A DNA stretch of 54,003 bases from Candidatus Kapaibacterium sp. (GTDB lineage Bacteria > Bacteroidota > Ignavibacteria > Kapaibacteriales > UBA4661): the NCBI GenBank assembly GCA_025358765.1, contig JANYIG010000189.1, positions 1 through 54,003 of the forward strand. Reading direction: 5' to 3'. This document shows positions 35,702-44,307 of this stretch, in pieces (the first letter of the stretch is position 1; the number at the start of each line of letters is the position of its first letter). The notes beneath the pieces were generated by a model. The model made no database searches, was not told where the DNA came from, and saw only the letters and a program-made list of their open reading frames with translations. A program made the position numbers and the translations under genes.

Positions 35702-35929
35702 TCAATTCGATTCGGCGTGCATTTTATAGAGCGTCCAGCCGCCATATTTAACGCGATATTCTTTGCCGCTATTTTTGCGAATTTTAATCAGCATTTCGTT
35801 GTCAAGCATAATGGCATACCAGGTGCGTCCTTCGTAAGCAACGATACCGTTGGTGAAGAACACACGGTCGCCTTCCTCACGGCGGAGTACAACTTTCCGA
35901 CCGTCTTCGATGGCAAGTTTTTTTATCAT
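35702..35929 (-). CDS. Small conserved-looking hypothetical protein (75 aa)
   Basis: The chosen ATG has SD ggag eight bases upstream; longer starts up to 36016 are unsupported. The 75-aa product is rich in charged residues and short beta strands (KKLAIEDGRKVVLRREEGD, then GIVAYEGRTWYAIMLDN and YRVKYGGWTLYKM). It has no signal peptide or membrane segment. It resembles a small beta-barrel cytosolic protein, but I recognise no family. It stands alone between two longer spacers. Confidence 0.6.
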   Translation of the reverse strand: MIKKLAIEDGRKVVLRREEGDRVFFTNGIVAYEGRTWYAIMLDNEMLIKIRKNSGKEYRVKYGGWTLYKMHAESN

Positions 35930-36087
35930 TAGGAGTCTCCAATAACAAATGAGCGTATAGGAACAGAGCGTGTGCAATCGTGTTTTCATAAATACGTTCC
36001 ACAGAAGGTATGCCAAATTTTATCAGCGAAGATTTTTTTACTATGTTTTTTTTGTAACGTCAGAAGTAAAAGAGGTATTTCTCTAAC

Positions 36088-36127
36088 AAAAAAACGCCGG
36101 AGAAGGTATAAAACCTTGCTCCGGCGT
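36088..36127 (-). terminator. Intrinsic terminator of the nagB fusion gene
   Basis: A 15-bp stem interrupted by one unpaired base (aacgccggag-aaggt / acctt-gctccggcgtt) has a short ATA-type loop. On the minus strand it is followed by a T-run (A-run 36088-36094). It starts about 50 bp after the stop at 36178. Confidence 0.85.
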
Positions 36128-36177
36128 TGTTGGACGATCGTTTGTCAATTACTTGGGCTTTTACTTAAAAATTCAAC

Positions 36178-38130
36178 TTAGAAGTGATACCGTACAAATG
36201 CCTCCATTGCTTCGTATTCTGCCAGCCCAAGTTTGTCGTACACTGCCGCCGTAGCGGTATTGCGGTCTTCGGCGCGTTCCCAAAATTCGCGCGGATCGCT
36301 GCCGGGGAAAAGTGCGCGGTCTTTTTGGGATTGATGTTTGAAGATGGCAGCTTTTTTGCGCTCCATCTCTTGCGGGCTGATGGGAACTGCCATTTCGATT
36401 TGCTCCACGCCCCATTCTTGCCAAGCGCCGCGATACAGCCACACATAACAGTCTTTAAGCCAGTCGCTCTTCGGGTTGGCTTTCAAACGTTTTAACGCCT
36501 CGAAGATTGCTGCCAAACATACGCGGTGCGTACCGTGCGGGTCGGAAAGATCGCCTGCCGCGTAAATTTGGTGTGGCTTGATGTTTTCTAATAAATCCAT
36601 GATTATCTGAATATCTTCGTCAGAAAGTGGTTTTTTCTTCACGCGCCCGGTCTCGTAAAACGGCATATCGAGGAAATGTGCCTGTTCGTCGGGAACGCCT
36701 ACATAGCGACATCCCGCCTTTGCCTCGCCGCGACGAATCAGACCTTTAATCATCTGTACGTCCGGTGTATCAATCTCCGCTGGCTTTTTATCGCGGATGT
36801 CGTTTTTCACTTTGTCGTAGATGTCTTCCGCTTGCTTGTTGCCGAGCTTAAAAAAGTCGTTAAAATCTGCCACAAAATCTGCAAACCGAATTGCATCTTC
36901 GTCGTGAACCGCGATATTACCGGACGTTTGGTATGCTACGTGTACCTCGTGACCTTGATCCACAAGACGGATGAACGTGCCGCCCATAGAAATCACATCG
37001 TCGTCGGGGTGCGGGCTGAACAGCACCACACGTTTGGGGAACGGCGTGGAACGTTCTGGACGACGCAGATCGTCGGCGTTTGGTTTGCCGCCGGGCCAGC
37101 CCGTAATCGTATTTTGCAGCTTGTTGAAGATGTCAATATTCAGGTTGTAGGCGCGACCGTATTCTACGACCAAATCCGCCATGCCGTGTTCGTTGTAATC
37201 CTCGTCAGTGAGTTTCAAAATTGGCTTGTTCACTTTTTGGCAAAGCCAAATAACGGCAGCGCGGATGCGCTCGGTCGTCCAATCGCACGGACCCATCAGC
37301 CACGGCGTTTTTACGCGACTGAGTTCCGCCGATGCTGCTTCGTCCAGCACAATCGCGGCGTTCGGGTGTTCTTGCAGGAACGTTGCAGGCACAAGGTCGG
37401 TGATACCGTCCTCGACGGTGCGACGAATGACTTTCGATTTACCTTCGCCCCACGCCATCATAATAATCCGTCGTGCGCCCAAAATCGTCCCAACACCCAT
37501 CGTTACAGCATTGCGCGGAACATAATGCTCGCTGTAAAAATCGCTTGCCGCGTCAATCCGCGTCATGCGGTCGAGCGTAATCAAGCGCGTAACGGAATCT
37601 TTGCGTGAACCCGGCTCGTTGAAGCCAATATGCCCCGTGCGACCAATGCCCAATACCTGAATGTCAATGCCGCCCGCAGCTTTAATACGCTGCTCGTACT
37701 CGCGGCAGTATGCGGCAACACCTTCTTTTAAAATAGTTCCGTCGGGAATATTGATGTTTTGTGGTTTGATGTCAATGTAGTCAAACAAATGCTCCCGCAT
37801 AAAGCGCACGTAGCTTTGTTGGCTGTCGGGCTCCATTGGATAATATTCATCAAGGTTGAAGGTTATGACATTGGCAAAACTCAAACCGTCCTCTTTGTGC
37901 ATTCGCACGAGTTCGTCGTACATGCGGGTGGGGCTGGAACCAGTTGCCAAGCCGAGAACAATCATTTTGTCCTGTCGCGCACGGTCACGAATGGCATCCG
38001 CAATTTCTTGCGCCACAGCCTTTGATGCCGATACGGAATCGGGGAAGATATGTGTCGGGATGCGCTCAGGATAGAGTTTTTCAATGCTTGCAATAGATTG
38101 TGGATGTATGTCTGTCGTTGTTGTGTTCAT
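36178..38130 (-). CDS. nagB: Glucosamine-6-phosphate deaminase fused to LmbE/PIG-L deacetylase domain
   Basis: This 650-aa two-domain protein starts at an ATG with SD ggaggg. Residues about 25-290 are NagB, which converts glucosamine 6-phosphate to fructose 6-phosphate and ammonia. Visible motifs are LATGSSPTRMY (phosphate binding), FNLDEYYPM (Asp94) and GHIGFNEPGS (His167, Glu172). From about 365 a LmbE/PIG-L domain follows, with FSPHPDDDVISMGG as the metal-binding motif and DPHGTHR later. That family deacetylates N-acetylglucosamine-type substrates. The fusion would couple deacetylation and deamination in amino-sugar catabolism; whether the second domain is active is not known. The gene stands alone with its own terminator. 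Confidence 0.93.
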   Translation of the reverse strand: MNTTTTDIHPQSIASIEKLYPERIPTHIFPDSVSASKAVAQEIADAIRDRARQDKMIVLGLATGSSPTRMYDELVRMHKEDGLSFANVITFNLDEYYPMEPDSQQSYVRFMREHLFDYIDIKPQNINIPDGTILKEGVAAYCREYEQRIKAAGGIDIQVLGIGRTGHIGFNEPGSRKDSVTRLITLDRMTRIDAASDFYSEHYVPRNAVTMGVGTILGARRIIMMAWGEGKSKVIRRTVEDGITDLVPATFLQEHPNAAIVLDEAASAELSRVKTPWLMGPCDWTTERIRAAVIWLCQKVNKPILKLTDEDYNEHGMADLVVEYGRAYNLNIDIFNKLQNTITGWPGGKPNADDLRRPERSTPFPKRVVLFSPHPDDDVISMGGTFIRLVDQGHEVHVAYQTSGNIAVHDEDAIRFADFVADFNDFFKLGNKQAEDIYDKVKNDIRDKKPAEIDTPDVQMIKGLIRRGEAKAGCRYVGVPDEQAHFLDMPFYETGRVKKKPLSDEDIQIIMDLLENIKPHQIYAAGDLSDPHGTHRVCLAAIFEALKRLKANPKSDWLKDCYVWLYRGAWQEWGVEQIEMAVPISPQEMERKKAAIFKHQSQKDRALFPGSDPREFWERAEDRNTATAAVYDKLGLAEYEAMEAFVRYHF

Positions 38131-38528
38131 TATGCCCTCCGAAAAACGTTGAATGAATAAAAATTAAGTGTAGAATTACGTGTCCATCTAAGTTTTGTGT
38201 AATACATCTCGACAATATTGAAAAAATCACGCTTTTCCGCAAATTCTTGTGCGATTTTTTCCGTCATTTGATGTAGATTTTACGGTGTACTCGTGGTTGT
38301 TTATTAAAAGAATCGTATCACAAACGAGATAAAGAGGTCAATACATCGGTTCTCTACTCGTGTACACGGAAAAATTCAGTGTGGTGTTCGATATTTTATT
38401 ATTTCTAAGCGTTGCCACATACAGATTGTTGCCTTCTGTTGTCGATCAGCAAAATCTTTGGTATTTTTAGCAGAGTTGAATTTCAGTGAATCGTCACCCT
38501 TTCGTTCATCAATTTTTTACTGCGCTTT
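38131..38528. other. 398-bp divergent spacer nagB / toxin-antitoxin
   Basis: No gene is seen. It must hold promoters for both directions. A hairpin with 9-bp exact arms (gaaaaaatc at 38220, gattttttc ending at 38261) lies about 90 bp before nagB and has A/T runs on both sides. It could attenuate or terminate, but this is only suggested by shape. Confidence 0.5.
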
Positions 38529-38798
38529 ATGTCTTCAACATATCACGTCCATGCTGACCTGTTAGACGAAAATTTCCTTGCAAGTCTGAAAGCGCTGTAC
38601 AAAGGGCGGAATGTAGAGATTACCGTCGAAGCTGAACCAGACGAGACCGAGTGGATTGTGGGAAACGTAGATTTAATGAGTCGTATAGAACAAGCCACCC
38701 AGGATATAAACGATGGCAAAGGGATTCTTATGACGCTTGAGCAATTGGAACGGCACTATAGCAATGCGGAACACCTTAAGGAAACAGGAAACGGATGA
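38529..38798 (+). CDS. Antitoxin of YoeB-type module
   Basis: This 89-aa acidic protein is encoded directly upstream of a YoeB/Txe toxin and overlaps it in ATGA (38795-38798). The N-terminal part (YHVHADLLDENFLASLKALY, KGRNVEITVEAE) looks like a strand-helix-strand dimerisation unit. The C-terminal part (LMSRIEQATQDINDGKGILM onward) matches the toxin-wrapping tails of RelB/Phd-like antitoxins. The family was assigned mainly from context. It is expected to neutralise the toxin and autorepress the operon. Confidence 0.75.
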   Translation: MSSTYHVHADLLDENFLASLKALYKGRNVEITVEAEPDETEWIVGNVDLMSRIEQATQDINDGKGILMTLEQLERHYSNAEHLKETGNG

Positions 38799-39061
38799 GA
38801 AATATTATGTTTTCACCGAAAGCCTTTGAGCAATTTAATGAATGGGGAGCAAGGAATAAACATATACACCGTAAGATCATCGAACTCCTTTCGGCAACAG
38901 CAAGGGAGCCATTTACAGGACTTGGCAACCCCGAACCACTGAAACATCAACTTCAAGGACATTGGTCGCGACGTATTGACCGAGAACACCGTCTGGTGTA
39001 TTCCGTCAGTGAAACAATGATCGAGGTAAAAAGTTGCCGCGACCATTACTCTGAATCGTAA
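38795..39061 (+). CDS. yoeB: YoeB/Txe family mRNA interferase toxin
   Basis: This 88-aa toxin of the RelE/YoeB fold cleaves mRNA at the ribosome. The YoeB signature is present almost complete: GHWSRRIDREHRLVYSV near residues 54-70 and CRDHY near 80-84. These supply the catalytic arginine and the C-terminal His-Tyr pair. Start and antitoxin stop overlap by four bases. The beta-glycosidase gene begins 27 bp downstream but is unlikely to be functionally linked. Confidence 0.92.
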   Translation: MRNIMFSPKAFEQFNEWGARNKHIHRKIIELLSATAREPFTGLGNPEPLKHQLQGHWSRRIDREHRLVYSVSETMIEVKSCRDHYSES

Positions 39062-39088
39062 CTCATTCCCGACAATATCATTCATTCT

Positions 39089-40453
39089 ATGGCATTCATC
39101 CGTTTTCCTGATGATTTCCTCTTCGGCGCATCCTCTTCGGCGCATCAAGTCGAGGGTAATAACGTTCACAATCAATGGTGGGACTTCGAGCAGCGCGAAT
39201 CCGCTGTGAAAAATGGTCATAAATCCGGTGCTGCGTGCGACCATTACAACCGTTTTGAGGAAGATTTTGACATGCTTCACGCGCTCAAACATCAGGCGCA
39301 CAGGCTTTCGTTCGAGTGGAGTCGCTTTTTTCCAGAATCCCCCAAAAAACTCAACCACGAAGCCGTTGAGCATTATCACCGAGTGGTGGATAAGCTCATT
39401 TTGCTGGGAATTACACCGTTTGTAACTACGTTTCACTTCTCGATGCCGCTTTGGTTCGCACAGATGGGCGGATTTGAACGTGAGGAAAATCTGCGTCACT
39501 ACATTGCATTTGTGGAGTTTTTGGCAGAGGAATACAAACAAGTAAAATTCTGGAATACCATCAACGAACCCAATATTTATGCGTCGTTCGCGTATTTGAT
39601 TGCCGAATATCCACCCGCCAAAAAGAATGCACGGCTGGCGCTCACCGTCCTGAAAAACCTGTTGAAGGCGCACGGTCAGGCTTATCGCGTTATCAAAGAA
39701 GTGCAACCAGACGCGCAGGTCGGGTTGGTACTCCATATGCCAGTGTTTGCGCCGCTTCGCAAGGGCGATGTGTGGCATAAGTTCGCGGCGCGTTTGGCGG
39801 ACTGGATGTTCAACGGCATTGTGTTGGAAGCGCTCAAAACGGGGAATATTCGTTTTCCGGCTGGTCTTTTCGAGCATCACGACTATCTCCGCAATTCTAA
39901 CGATTTTATTGGGTTGAATTATTATGTGCGAATGTTTGCCTCACCAAAACACACGGTTGCAACGGCATTGAACATGCTTGATGCCGACCACAGCGCGTTT
40001 GTGCGGACAGGGAACGAACGATTGACACAATCCGGCTGGGCGACGTATCCGAAAGGGCTGTACAAGTGCCTCAAACGGTTGCACAATGAACTGGGGTTGC
40101 CAATGTATATCACAGAAAACGGCATTGCCACTGATGATGACGAATGGCGTTCTCAATTTATCCGAAAGCACTTGAAACAAGTCGCAAAGGCGCATAGCAA
40201 GGGGATGGACGTGCGGGGGTATTTTTACTGGTCGAATCTTGATAATTTTGAATGGACATATGGCTTCGAGCCGACGTTTGGCTTGATTGCTGTTGATTAC
40301 GAAAACGACTTCAAACGGACGATTCGCCAAAGTGCGTGGGATTACGCGCAGATAATTGTTGACCGAGGGTTTGAGGAAGAGGAGAAACAACGTGTTGAAG
40401 AAATACAGATTGAAGCGGCATCGGGAGAAATTATCCCTCAACAAGCGAAATAG
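39089..40453 (+). CDS. Glycoside hydrolase family 1 beta-glycosidase
   Basis: This 454-aa GH1 TIM-barrel enzyme hydrolyses beta-glucosides or beta-galactosides with retention. The acid/base Glu160 is in FWNTINEPNIY and the nucleophile Glu343 is in YITENGIA. The N-terminal sugar-binding block FLFGASSSAHQVEG and the late WSNLDNFEWTYGF motif are intact. There is no signal peptide, so it acts in the cytosol on imported oligosaccharides. A charged tail of about 30 residues (EEEEKQRVEEIQIE) extends past the barrel. The last 23 bases overlap the 3' end of the convergent rsmD gene. Confidence 0.93.
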   Translation: MAFIRFPDDFLFGASSSAHQVEGNNVHNQWWDFEQRESAVKNGHKSGAACDHYNRFEEDFDMLHALKHQAHRLSFEWSRFFPESPKKLNHEAVEHYHRVVDKLILLGITPFVTTFHFSMPLWFAQMGGFEREENLRHYIAFVEFLAEEYKQVKFWNTINEPNIYASFAYLIAEYPPAKKNARLALTVLKNLLKAHGQAYRVIKEVQPDAQVGLVLHMPVFAPLRKGDVWHKFAARLADWMFNGIVLEALKTGNIRFPAGLFEHHDYLRNSNDFIGLNYYVRMFASPKHTVATALNMLDADHSAFVRTGNERLTQSGWATYPKGLYKCLKRLHNELGLPMYITENGIATDDDEWRSQFIRKHLKQVAKAHSKGMDVRGYFYWSNLDNFEWTYGFEPTFGLIAVDYENDFKRTIRQSAWDYAQIIVDRGFEEEEKQRVEEIQIEAASGEIIPQQAK

Positions 40454-41027
40454 TCGCCGAAGCGTCGGAGGAGGATTCGTTGATAAAAAATTCCACCACC
40501 GTTTCGCCAAAACTTCGGTCTGTCAGCTTTTGCCAGCCTTTCGGAACGAGTACAATCTCACGGGTATCGTGTTCGGCAACAAAAATGCCGCCTTCTGTCA
40601 TACAATTGCTCGCAATCAATGTCAAAAACACAGGATTGATGAGCTTTGCCGCGTAAGGCGGGTCACAAAAAATGAGGGAAAATGTTTTTTTTTCGGCGGC
40701 TAACAGAGGGATTCCCTTCAAGACATCAAGCGCCAGAACTCGCGCAGCATCTTGCAATCCAAGCTGTGCGAGGGTTTGTTCCAACAAACGAGCATTCGAG
40801 CGGCTTTTTTCGATGAATACTCCAGATGCAGCACCACGACTTAAGGATTCAATGCCAAGCGCCCCGCTTCCGGCGCATAAATCCAGCACGGAAGCATCCT
40901 CAACGTCGCAATGATTCGCCAGAATGTTGAATATGGTCTCGCGGGCGCGGTCGGTTGTGGGGCGAATGCCCTGAAAGCCGCTTGTGACAATAGTTCTGCC
41001 GCGTAAATCTCCGCCCGTAATTCGCAT
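40431..41027 (-). CDS. rsmD: 16S rRNA (guanine966-N2)-methyltransferase
   Basis: This 198-aa enzyme methylates G966 of 16S rRNA. The family N-terminus MRITGGDLRGRTI is intact, as is RPTTDRARETIFNIL. The SAM-binding motif I is VLDLCAGSGALGIESLSRG, and the catalytic DPPY tetrad is in FCDPPYAAKL. It is the last gene of the minus-strand run that starts with the nucleoside transporter; the preceding methyltransferase ends 26 bp upstream. The C-terminus overlaps the convergent GH1 gene. Confidence 0.93.
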   Translation of the reverse strand: MRITGGDLRGRTIVTSGFQGIRPTTDRARETIFNILANHCDVEDASVLDLCAGSGALGIESLSRGAASGVFIEKSRSNARLLEQTLAQLGLQDAARVLALDVLKGIPLLAAEKKTFSLIFCDPPYAAKLINPVFLTLIASNCMTEGGIFVAEHDTREIVLVPKGWQKLTDRSFGETVVEFFINESSSDASATISLVEG

Positions 41028-41053
41028 AGATTGTATTATACCTTCCCGCTACG

Positions 41054-41866
41054 TTATTTTTTGCGAAAGCAAATAAGATAATGATCTGCCCACGACCGAA
41101 AAGGCGGCAGATGCGAAAGTTGTTCATCAAGGCGAGCCGCAGCAGCGTACAGCCTTGGGTAACGTTTGGCAAGATGTTCCCCATGAGGCGGCGGACTGAA
41201 CGACGCTAACCCCATATGCGTAACGCGCTCAAAATTATTTCCAAATGCCTGTTCAACATACCGCGGCGAATAATAAAATGTTTTAAAATATACACCCTCA
41301 ATATGTGCTATTGCGCCGTGCTTTTGTAGTCGCCGGAAAGCGGTTGACGTATTTCCCTTTAGGACAGAAAAAATCTCATATGGGCAAATGGGTGGCATCA
41401 ACACGAGTGTTGCATAGCCAGAAGGCTTCATCAGTGCTTTTATTGAGTGAATGACCGATGCGAGGTTTTCCGCGCAGTTTAAGCCTCCAAAGTTTGAAAA
41501 AATGTGGTCATATTGATTGCCGTTGAGTGTTTGAAGCTGATTAAATGAACAACACTGCACCCGAACTTGTTTTTGAAGACCATACCGTTCCACCTTTTGC
41601 TCTATTTGTGCAAGCATTCCCTCCGCACTGTCCGTTGCGTGAACCTCAACGCCATGCTGTGCGAAAAAGACAGCATCTATACCCGTACCTGCGTTGAGTT
41701 CAAGTAACGTATTGTTGGGCTTCAAATGCGACAATACTTGTTGCTGAATGCGGTGGCGCATCCATTGTATGATTGGGTTTTCGCGCTCATTTTCGTCAAA
41801 TCCAGATGACTGTTTAGAAAATGCAGCATTGGTGCGTTGTTCCTGAATAGTCACTGCATAACTCAT
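41054..41866 (-). CDS. Class I SAM-dependent methyltransferase
   Basis: This 270-aa methyltransferase has motif I as LLELNAGTGIDAVFFAQHG near residues 54-72. The acidic residue binding the SAM ribose is in EVHATDSAEGM. A GGLNCAEN segment occupies the motif IV/post-I region, and the C-terminal half has an aromatic-rich lid (GVYFKTFYYSPRYVEQAFG). The substrate is not recognisable; the lid suggests a bulky or lipid-like acceptor. The start overlaps the stop of the radical SAM gene in ATGA, so both are made together. It belongs to the GT4/nucleotidyltransferase/radical SAM operon. Confidence 0.88.
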   Translation of the reverse strand: MSYAVTIQEQRTNAAFSKQSSGFDENERENPIIQWMRHRIQQQVLSHLKPNNTLLELNAGTGIDAVFFAQHGVEVHATDSAEGMLAQIEQKVERYGLQKQVRVQCCSFNQLQTLNGNQYDHIFSNFGGLNCAENLASVIHSIKALMKPSGYATLVLMPPICPYEIFSVLKGNTSTAFRRLQKHGAIAHIEGVYFKTFYYSPRYVEQAFGNNFERVTHMGLASFSPPPHGEHLAKRYPRLYAAAARLDEQLSHLPPFRSWADHYLICFRKK

Positions 41867-43323
41867 GGATGTTGAAGTAAAAAATGTAAACGTAGTTTGT
41901 CAATCGCGGCGGCGGGGAGGAAATATACAATTGACAGTGCCGATCGAAGCTGTGTGCTATTGAGCATGGAAGGGTGTTTAAGAACGTTTTGGAGCGATTG
42001 TATTGCCTGCCGACCCCGAAAAAGTTTGTGGACAAAACGATGCAAGCGTTTGTAGAATGCTGGTGGGTATGTGCTACGAAACATCAGAGAAAGGTCGTCT
42101 GAATCCGTCCAATTTGCTTTTGTGCGGAGGTCTTGTTTGACCGTTTCATAAAAAACCGTACCCGGCAAAGGGTACGAAACTGAAACACCAATATCTGTGG
42201 GCATAAGGTCGAGTACCATTTGAACCGTTGCATCAATATCCTCTTTCGTTTCTCCCACGTAGCCAAATTGAAGAAACAGAGCAGGTTTCATCAAATAACG
42301 TTTGATGGTTTTGGTCGCCTCATAAATTTGCTCGACAGTGATACCTTTGTCCATCGCATCCAAAATCTTCTGCGAACCAGATTCTGCTCCCATCCAAATC
42401 GTCTCACAGCCTGCTTTGGCAAGCGCTTCCACCGTGCCGCTTTTGAGCAATAAATCCGCACGGGATTGAATTTTGAAGCGAAATTTTAGCCCTGTTCGTG
42501 TCACTTCTTCTGCAAATTCTTGCACCCACGAGGGTTTTAAGCCAAATATATCATCGCAAAACCAAATATGCTCAATGCCGAATCTCCGTTGAAGCTCCAG
42601 CAATTCTTGCACAACATTTTGTGGTGAGCGCGAGTTATAGCGGTTGCCATAAATCGGTTTTGCACACCAATTGCATTTGAATGGGCATCCGCGAGTCGTG
42701 GCGACATTAAGCGAAAAATAGCCATAACGCTTGTTCCAGGTGTTTTTGTACTGTTCGACATCAATCAAATCCCAAGCAGGAAATGGCAAAGTGTCTAAAT
42801 CGTCCATCACGGCGCGTTTTGCTGTCCGTAGCGTTGTCGTTCCTCGTCGGAAGGCAATGCCGGGAATTTCCTCTAATGAGGTAGATGCTTCAAAGTGTTG
42901 AATGGTCTCTCGCAACGTTCGTTCTGCTTCGCCAAATATCACGATGTCTGCACCGTTATCCAGATACTGTTCATAGTGGTCGGTGGCATCGGAGCTTGAG
43001 ACAATCACGTTGCAACCATATTCTTTGGCAAGGCGAATCATGCGAAACGCTGCTTCGCGCATATTGGTCAGACACATTTTTGTGAGATAGTTGAAGCCAT
43101 CATCATACAAAACAACGTAGTTAGGCGTTTTGCTGTTTAGCGTTGCGACAATATCGTCAGGGGAGCGAGCAAACATTGTGTCGTGCAAGGCAATGGAAAA
43201 TCCAGCGTCACGGAGAACGGAGGCGGCATAAAGTGTACCGAGCGGCGGATATGGCTGCTGTTGTTTTAATTGCTTCGGGTCGAAGCGCAAAAAATAGGAG
43301 TGCGTAAGCAGGATTGAAGCCAT
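41863..43323 (-). CDS. Radical SAM protein with N-terminal B12-binding-like domain
   Basis: This 486-aa protein begins with a Rossmann-like domain of the cobalamin-binding type (YPPLGTLYAASVLRDAG, residues 25-41). The usual DxHxxG cobalamin ligand is missing: the site reads LHDTMF. The radical SAM barrel carries GCPFKCNWC, so Cys213, Cys217 and Cys220 bind the 4Fe-4S cluster. IWMGAESGSQKILD is the later SAM-binding signature. Relatives perform methylations, ring formations or lipid-tail modifications. It is coupled to a methyltransferase (ATGA overlap) and follows a nucleotidyltransferase-fold gene by 15 bp. The exact reaction is unknown. Confidence 0.88.
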   Translation of the reverse strand: MASILLTHSYFLRFDPKQLKQQQPYPPLGTLYAASVLRDAGFSIALHDTMFARSPDDIVATLNSKTPNYVVLYDDGFNYLTKMCLTNMREAAFRMIRLAKEYGCNVIVSSSDATDHYEQYLDNGADIVIFGEAERTLRETIQHFEASTSLEEIPGIAFRRGTTTLRTAKRAVMDDLDTLPFPAWDLIDVEQYKNTWNKRYGYFSLNVATTRGCPFKCNWCAKPIYGNRYNSRSPQNVVQELLELQRRFGIEHIWFCDDIFGLKPSWVQEFAEEVTRTGLKFRFKIQSRADLLLKSGTVEALAKAGCETIWMGAESGSQKILDAMDKGITVEQIYEATKTIKRYLMKPALFLQFGYVGETKEDIDATVQMVLDLMPTDIGVSVSYPLPGTVFYETVKQDLRTKANWTDSDDLSLMFRSTYPPAFYKRLHRFVHKLFRGRQAIQSLQNVLKHPSMLNSTQLRSALSIVYFLPAAAIDKLRLHFLLQHP

Positions 43324-43338
43324 GTTGGAGAAGCCATA

Positions 43339-44307
43339 TTAGTGAAGACGCACGTTGTGTTTGACTTCAAATGCAGCTCGTTGTTGCGTTATGGCTTGCA
43401 ACACACGGTGCTGAAAATTATTCGGGTGATGTTTGGAAACGTCTTTTTTTGAGCGTAGGGCGAGTTCAAATTCATCATCACTGAGATGAGGAAACTTTTT
43501 TTTCCATCTGTTTACCGTTACCCTAAAACAATAATCGTCCAGCCAATCGCCTACGGAGCCTTCAAGAAAATGCTCAACTGATGTTTTAAGAAGCCCTGAC
43601 CGTGCGGGGAGCGTGTCGGTGGTCGGACGCAATGGAAAATGTGGGAGGTATTCCGTAACCCAGTAGTTCTTCGCCATGAATGCGTGATAGAGCGCGTCAT
43701 TGTAGGTCGGAACAAGAAAAGCAATTTCGATTGCTGTATAAATATTTTTATCAGGAATTTCGAGGTTGTCGTTGTCAATAAAATAATTGACACAGAAAAA
43801 TTTGTGTGAATTTAAAAGGGCGATTTTTTTGAACAGAATAAGAAGCATCCGATTGAGCCATAAGCGTCCGGGCTTGGTGATAATAAAATAATCAATGTCC
43901 GACGCAGCATCCATACAGTTTTTCGATAACGACCCGGATAAAAAAACGGCTTTTGTGAAGGGAAATGCTCCAATCAACCGAGAAAAAAATCCTGCCGCTC
44001 CATGATATTTTTGTGCCAGTGCATTTTTATTCCGACGTTCTTGGACGATTAAATCATCGGCATTGACAAAATAAAAGCCTTCGCGCTCGTAAATATATCC
44101 ATTCCGCACCAGCAGTATGGCTTGTTCGTGGACATCTTCGGGTGTTGCCTGAGAACAATCATTCAACAGCCAGAGTTCATGCCCCGTCAAAGGATAACGA
44201 AAAATGTCGAAGTAGAGCAGTGTGTTCACAATGGAAGAACCCACCGCAGTTAATTCTGTTTCGGTAACGCGATATGGTGAAGTCGCAAGCATTTGAATTG
44301 CAATCAC
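43339..44307 (-). CDS. Nucleotidyltransferase-fold protein
   Basis: This 322-aa protein starts at a GTG that overlaps the previous stop (GTGA at 44304-44307); an ATG five codons later is an alternative. A winged-helix-like N-terminal part (LLYFDIFRYPLTGHELWLL) precedes a minimal nucleotidyltransferase motif. That motif is SGSLSKNCMDAASDIDYFII, with Gly125-Ser126 and catalytic-type Asp137/Asp139. A long, mainly helical C-terminal region follows. The GS...DxD pattern is that of Pol-beta-like nucleotidyltransferases, which transfer NMP groups to small molecules, RNA or proteins. No substrate can be named. Its place between a glycosyltransferase and a radical SAM enzyme suggests a biosynthetic step. 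Confidence 0.75.
   Translation of the reverse strand: MIAIQMLATSPYRVTETELTAVGSSIVNTLLYFDIFRYPLTGHELWLLNDCSQATPEDVHEQAILLVRNGYIYEREGFYFVNADDLIVQERRNKNALAQKYHGAAGFFSRLIGAFPFTKAVFLSGSLSKNCMDAASDIDYFIITKPGRLWLNRMLLILFKKIALLNSHKFFCVNYFIDNDNLEIPDKNIYTAIEIAFLVPTYNDALYHAFMAKNYWVTEYLPHFPLRPTTDTLPARSGLLKTSVEHFLEGSVGDWLDDYCFRVTVNRWKKKFPHLSDDEFELALRSKKDVSKHHPNNFQHRVLQAITQQRAAFEVKHNVRLH

Noticed and set aside
36676-37608. 310-codon plus-strand frame opposite the nagB fusion
   Set aside because: The antisense NagB/LmbE motifs are unmistakable and the frame has no start signal or homology-like features.
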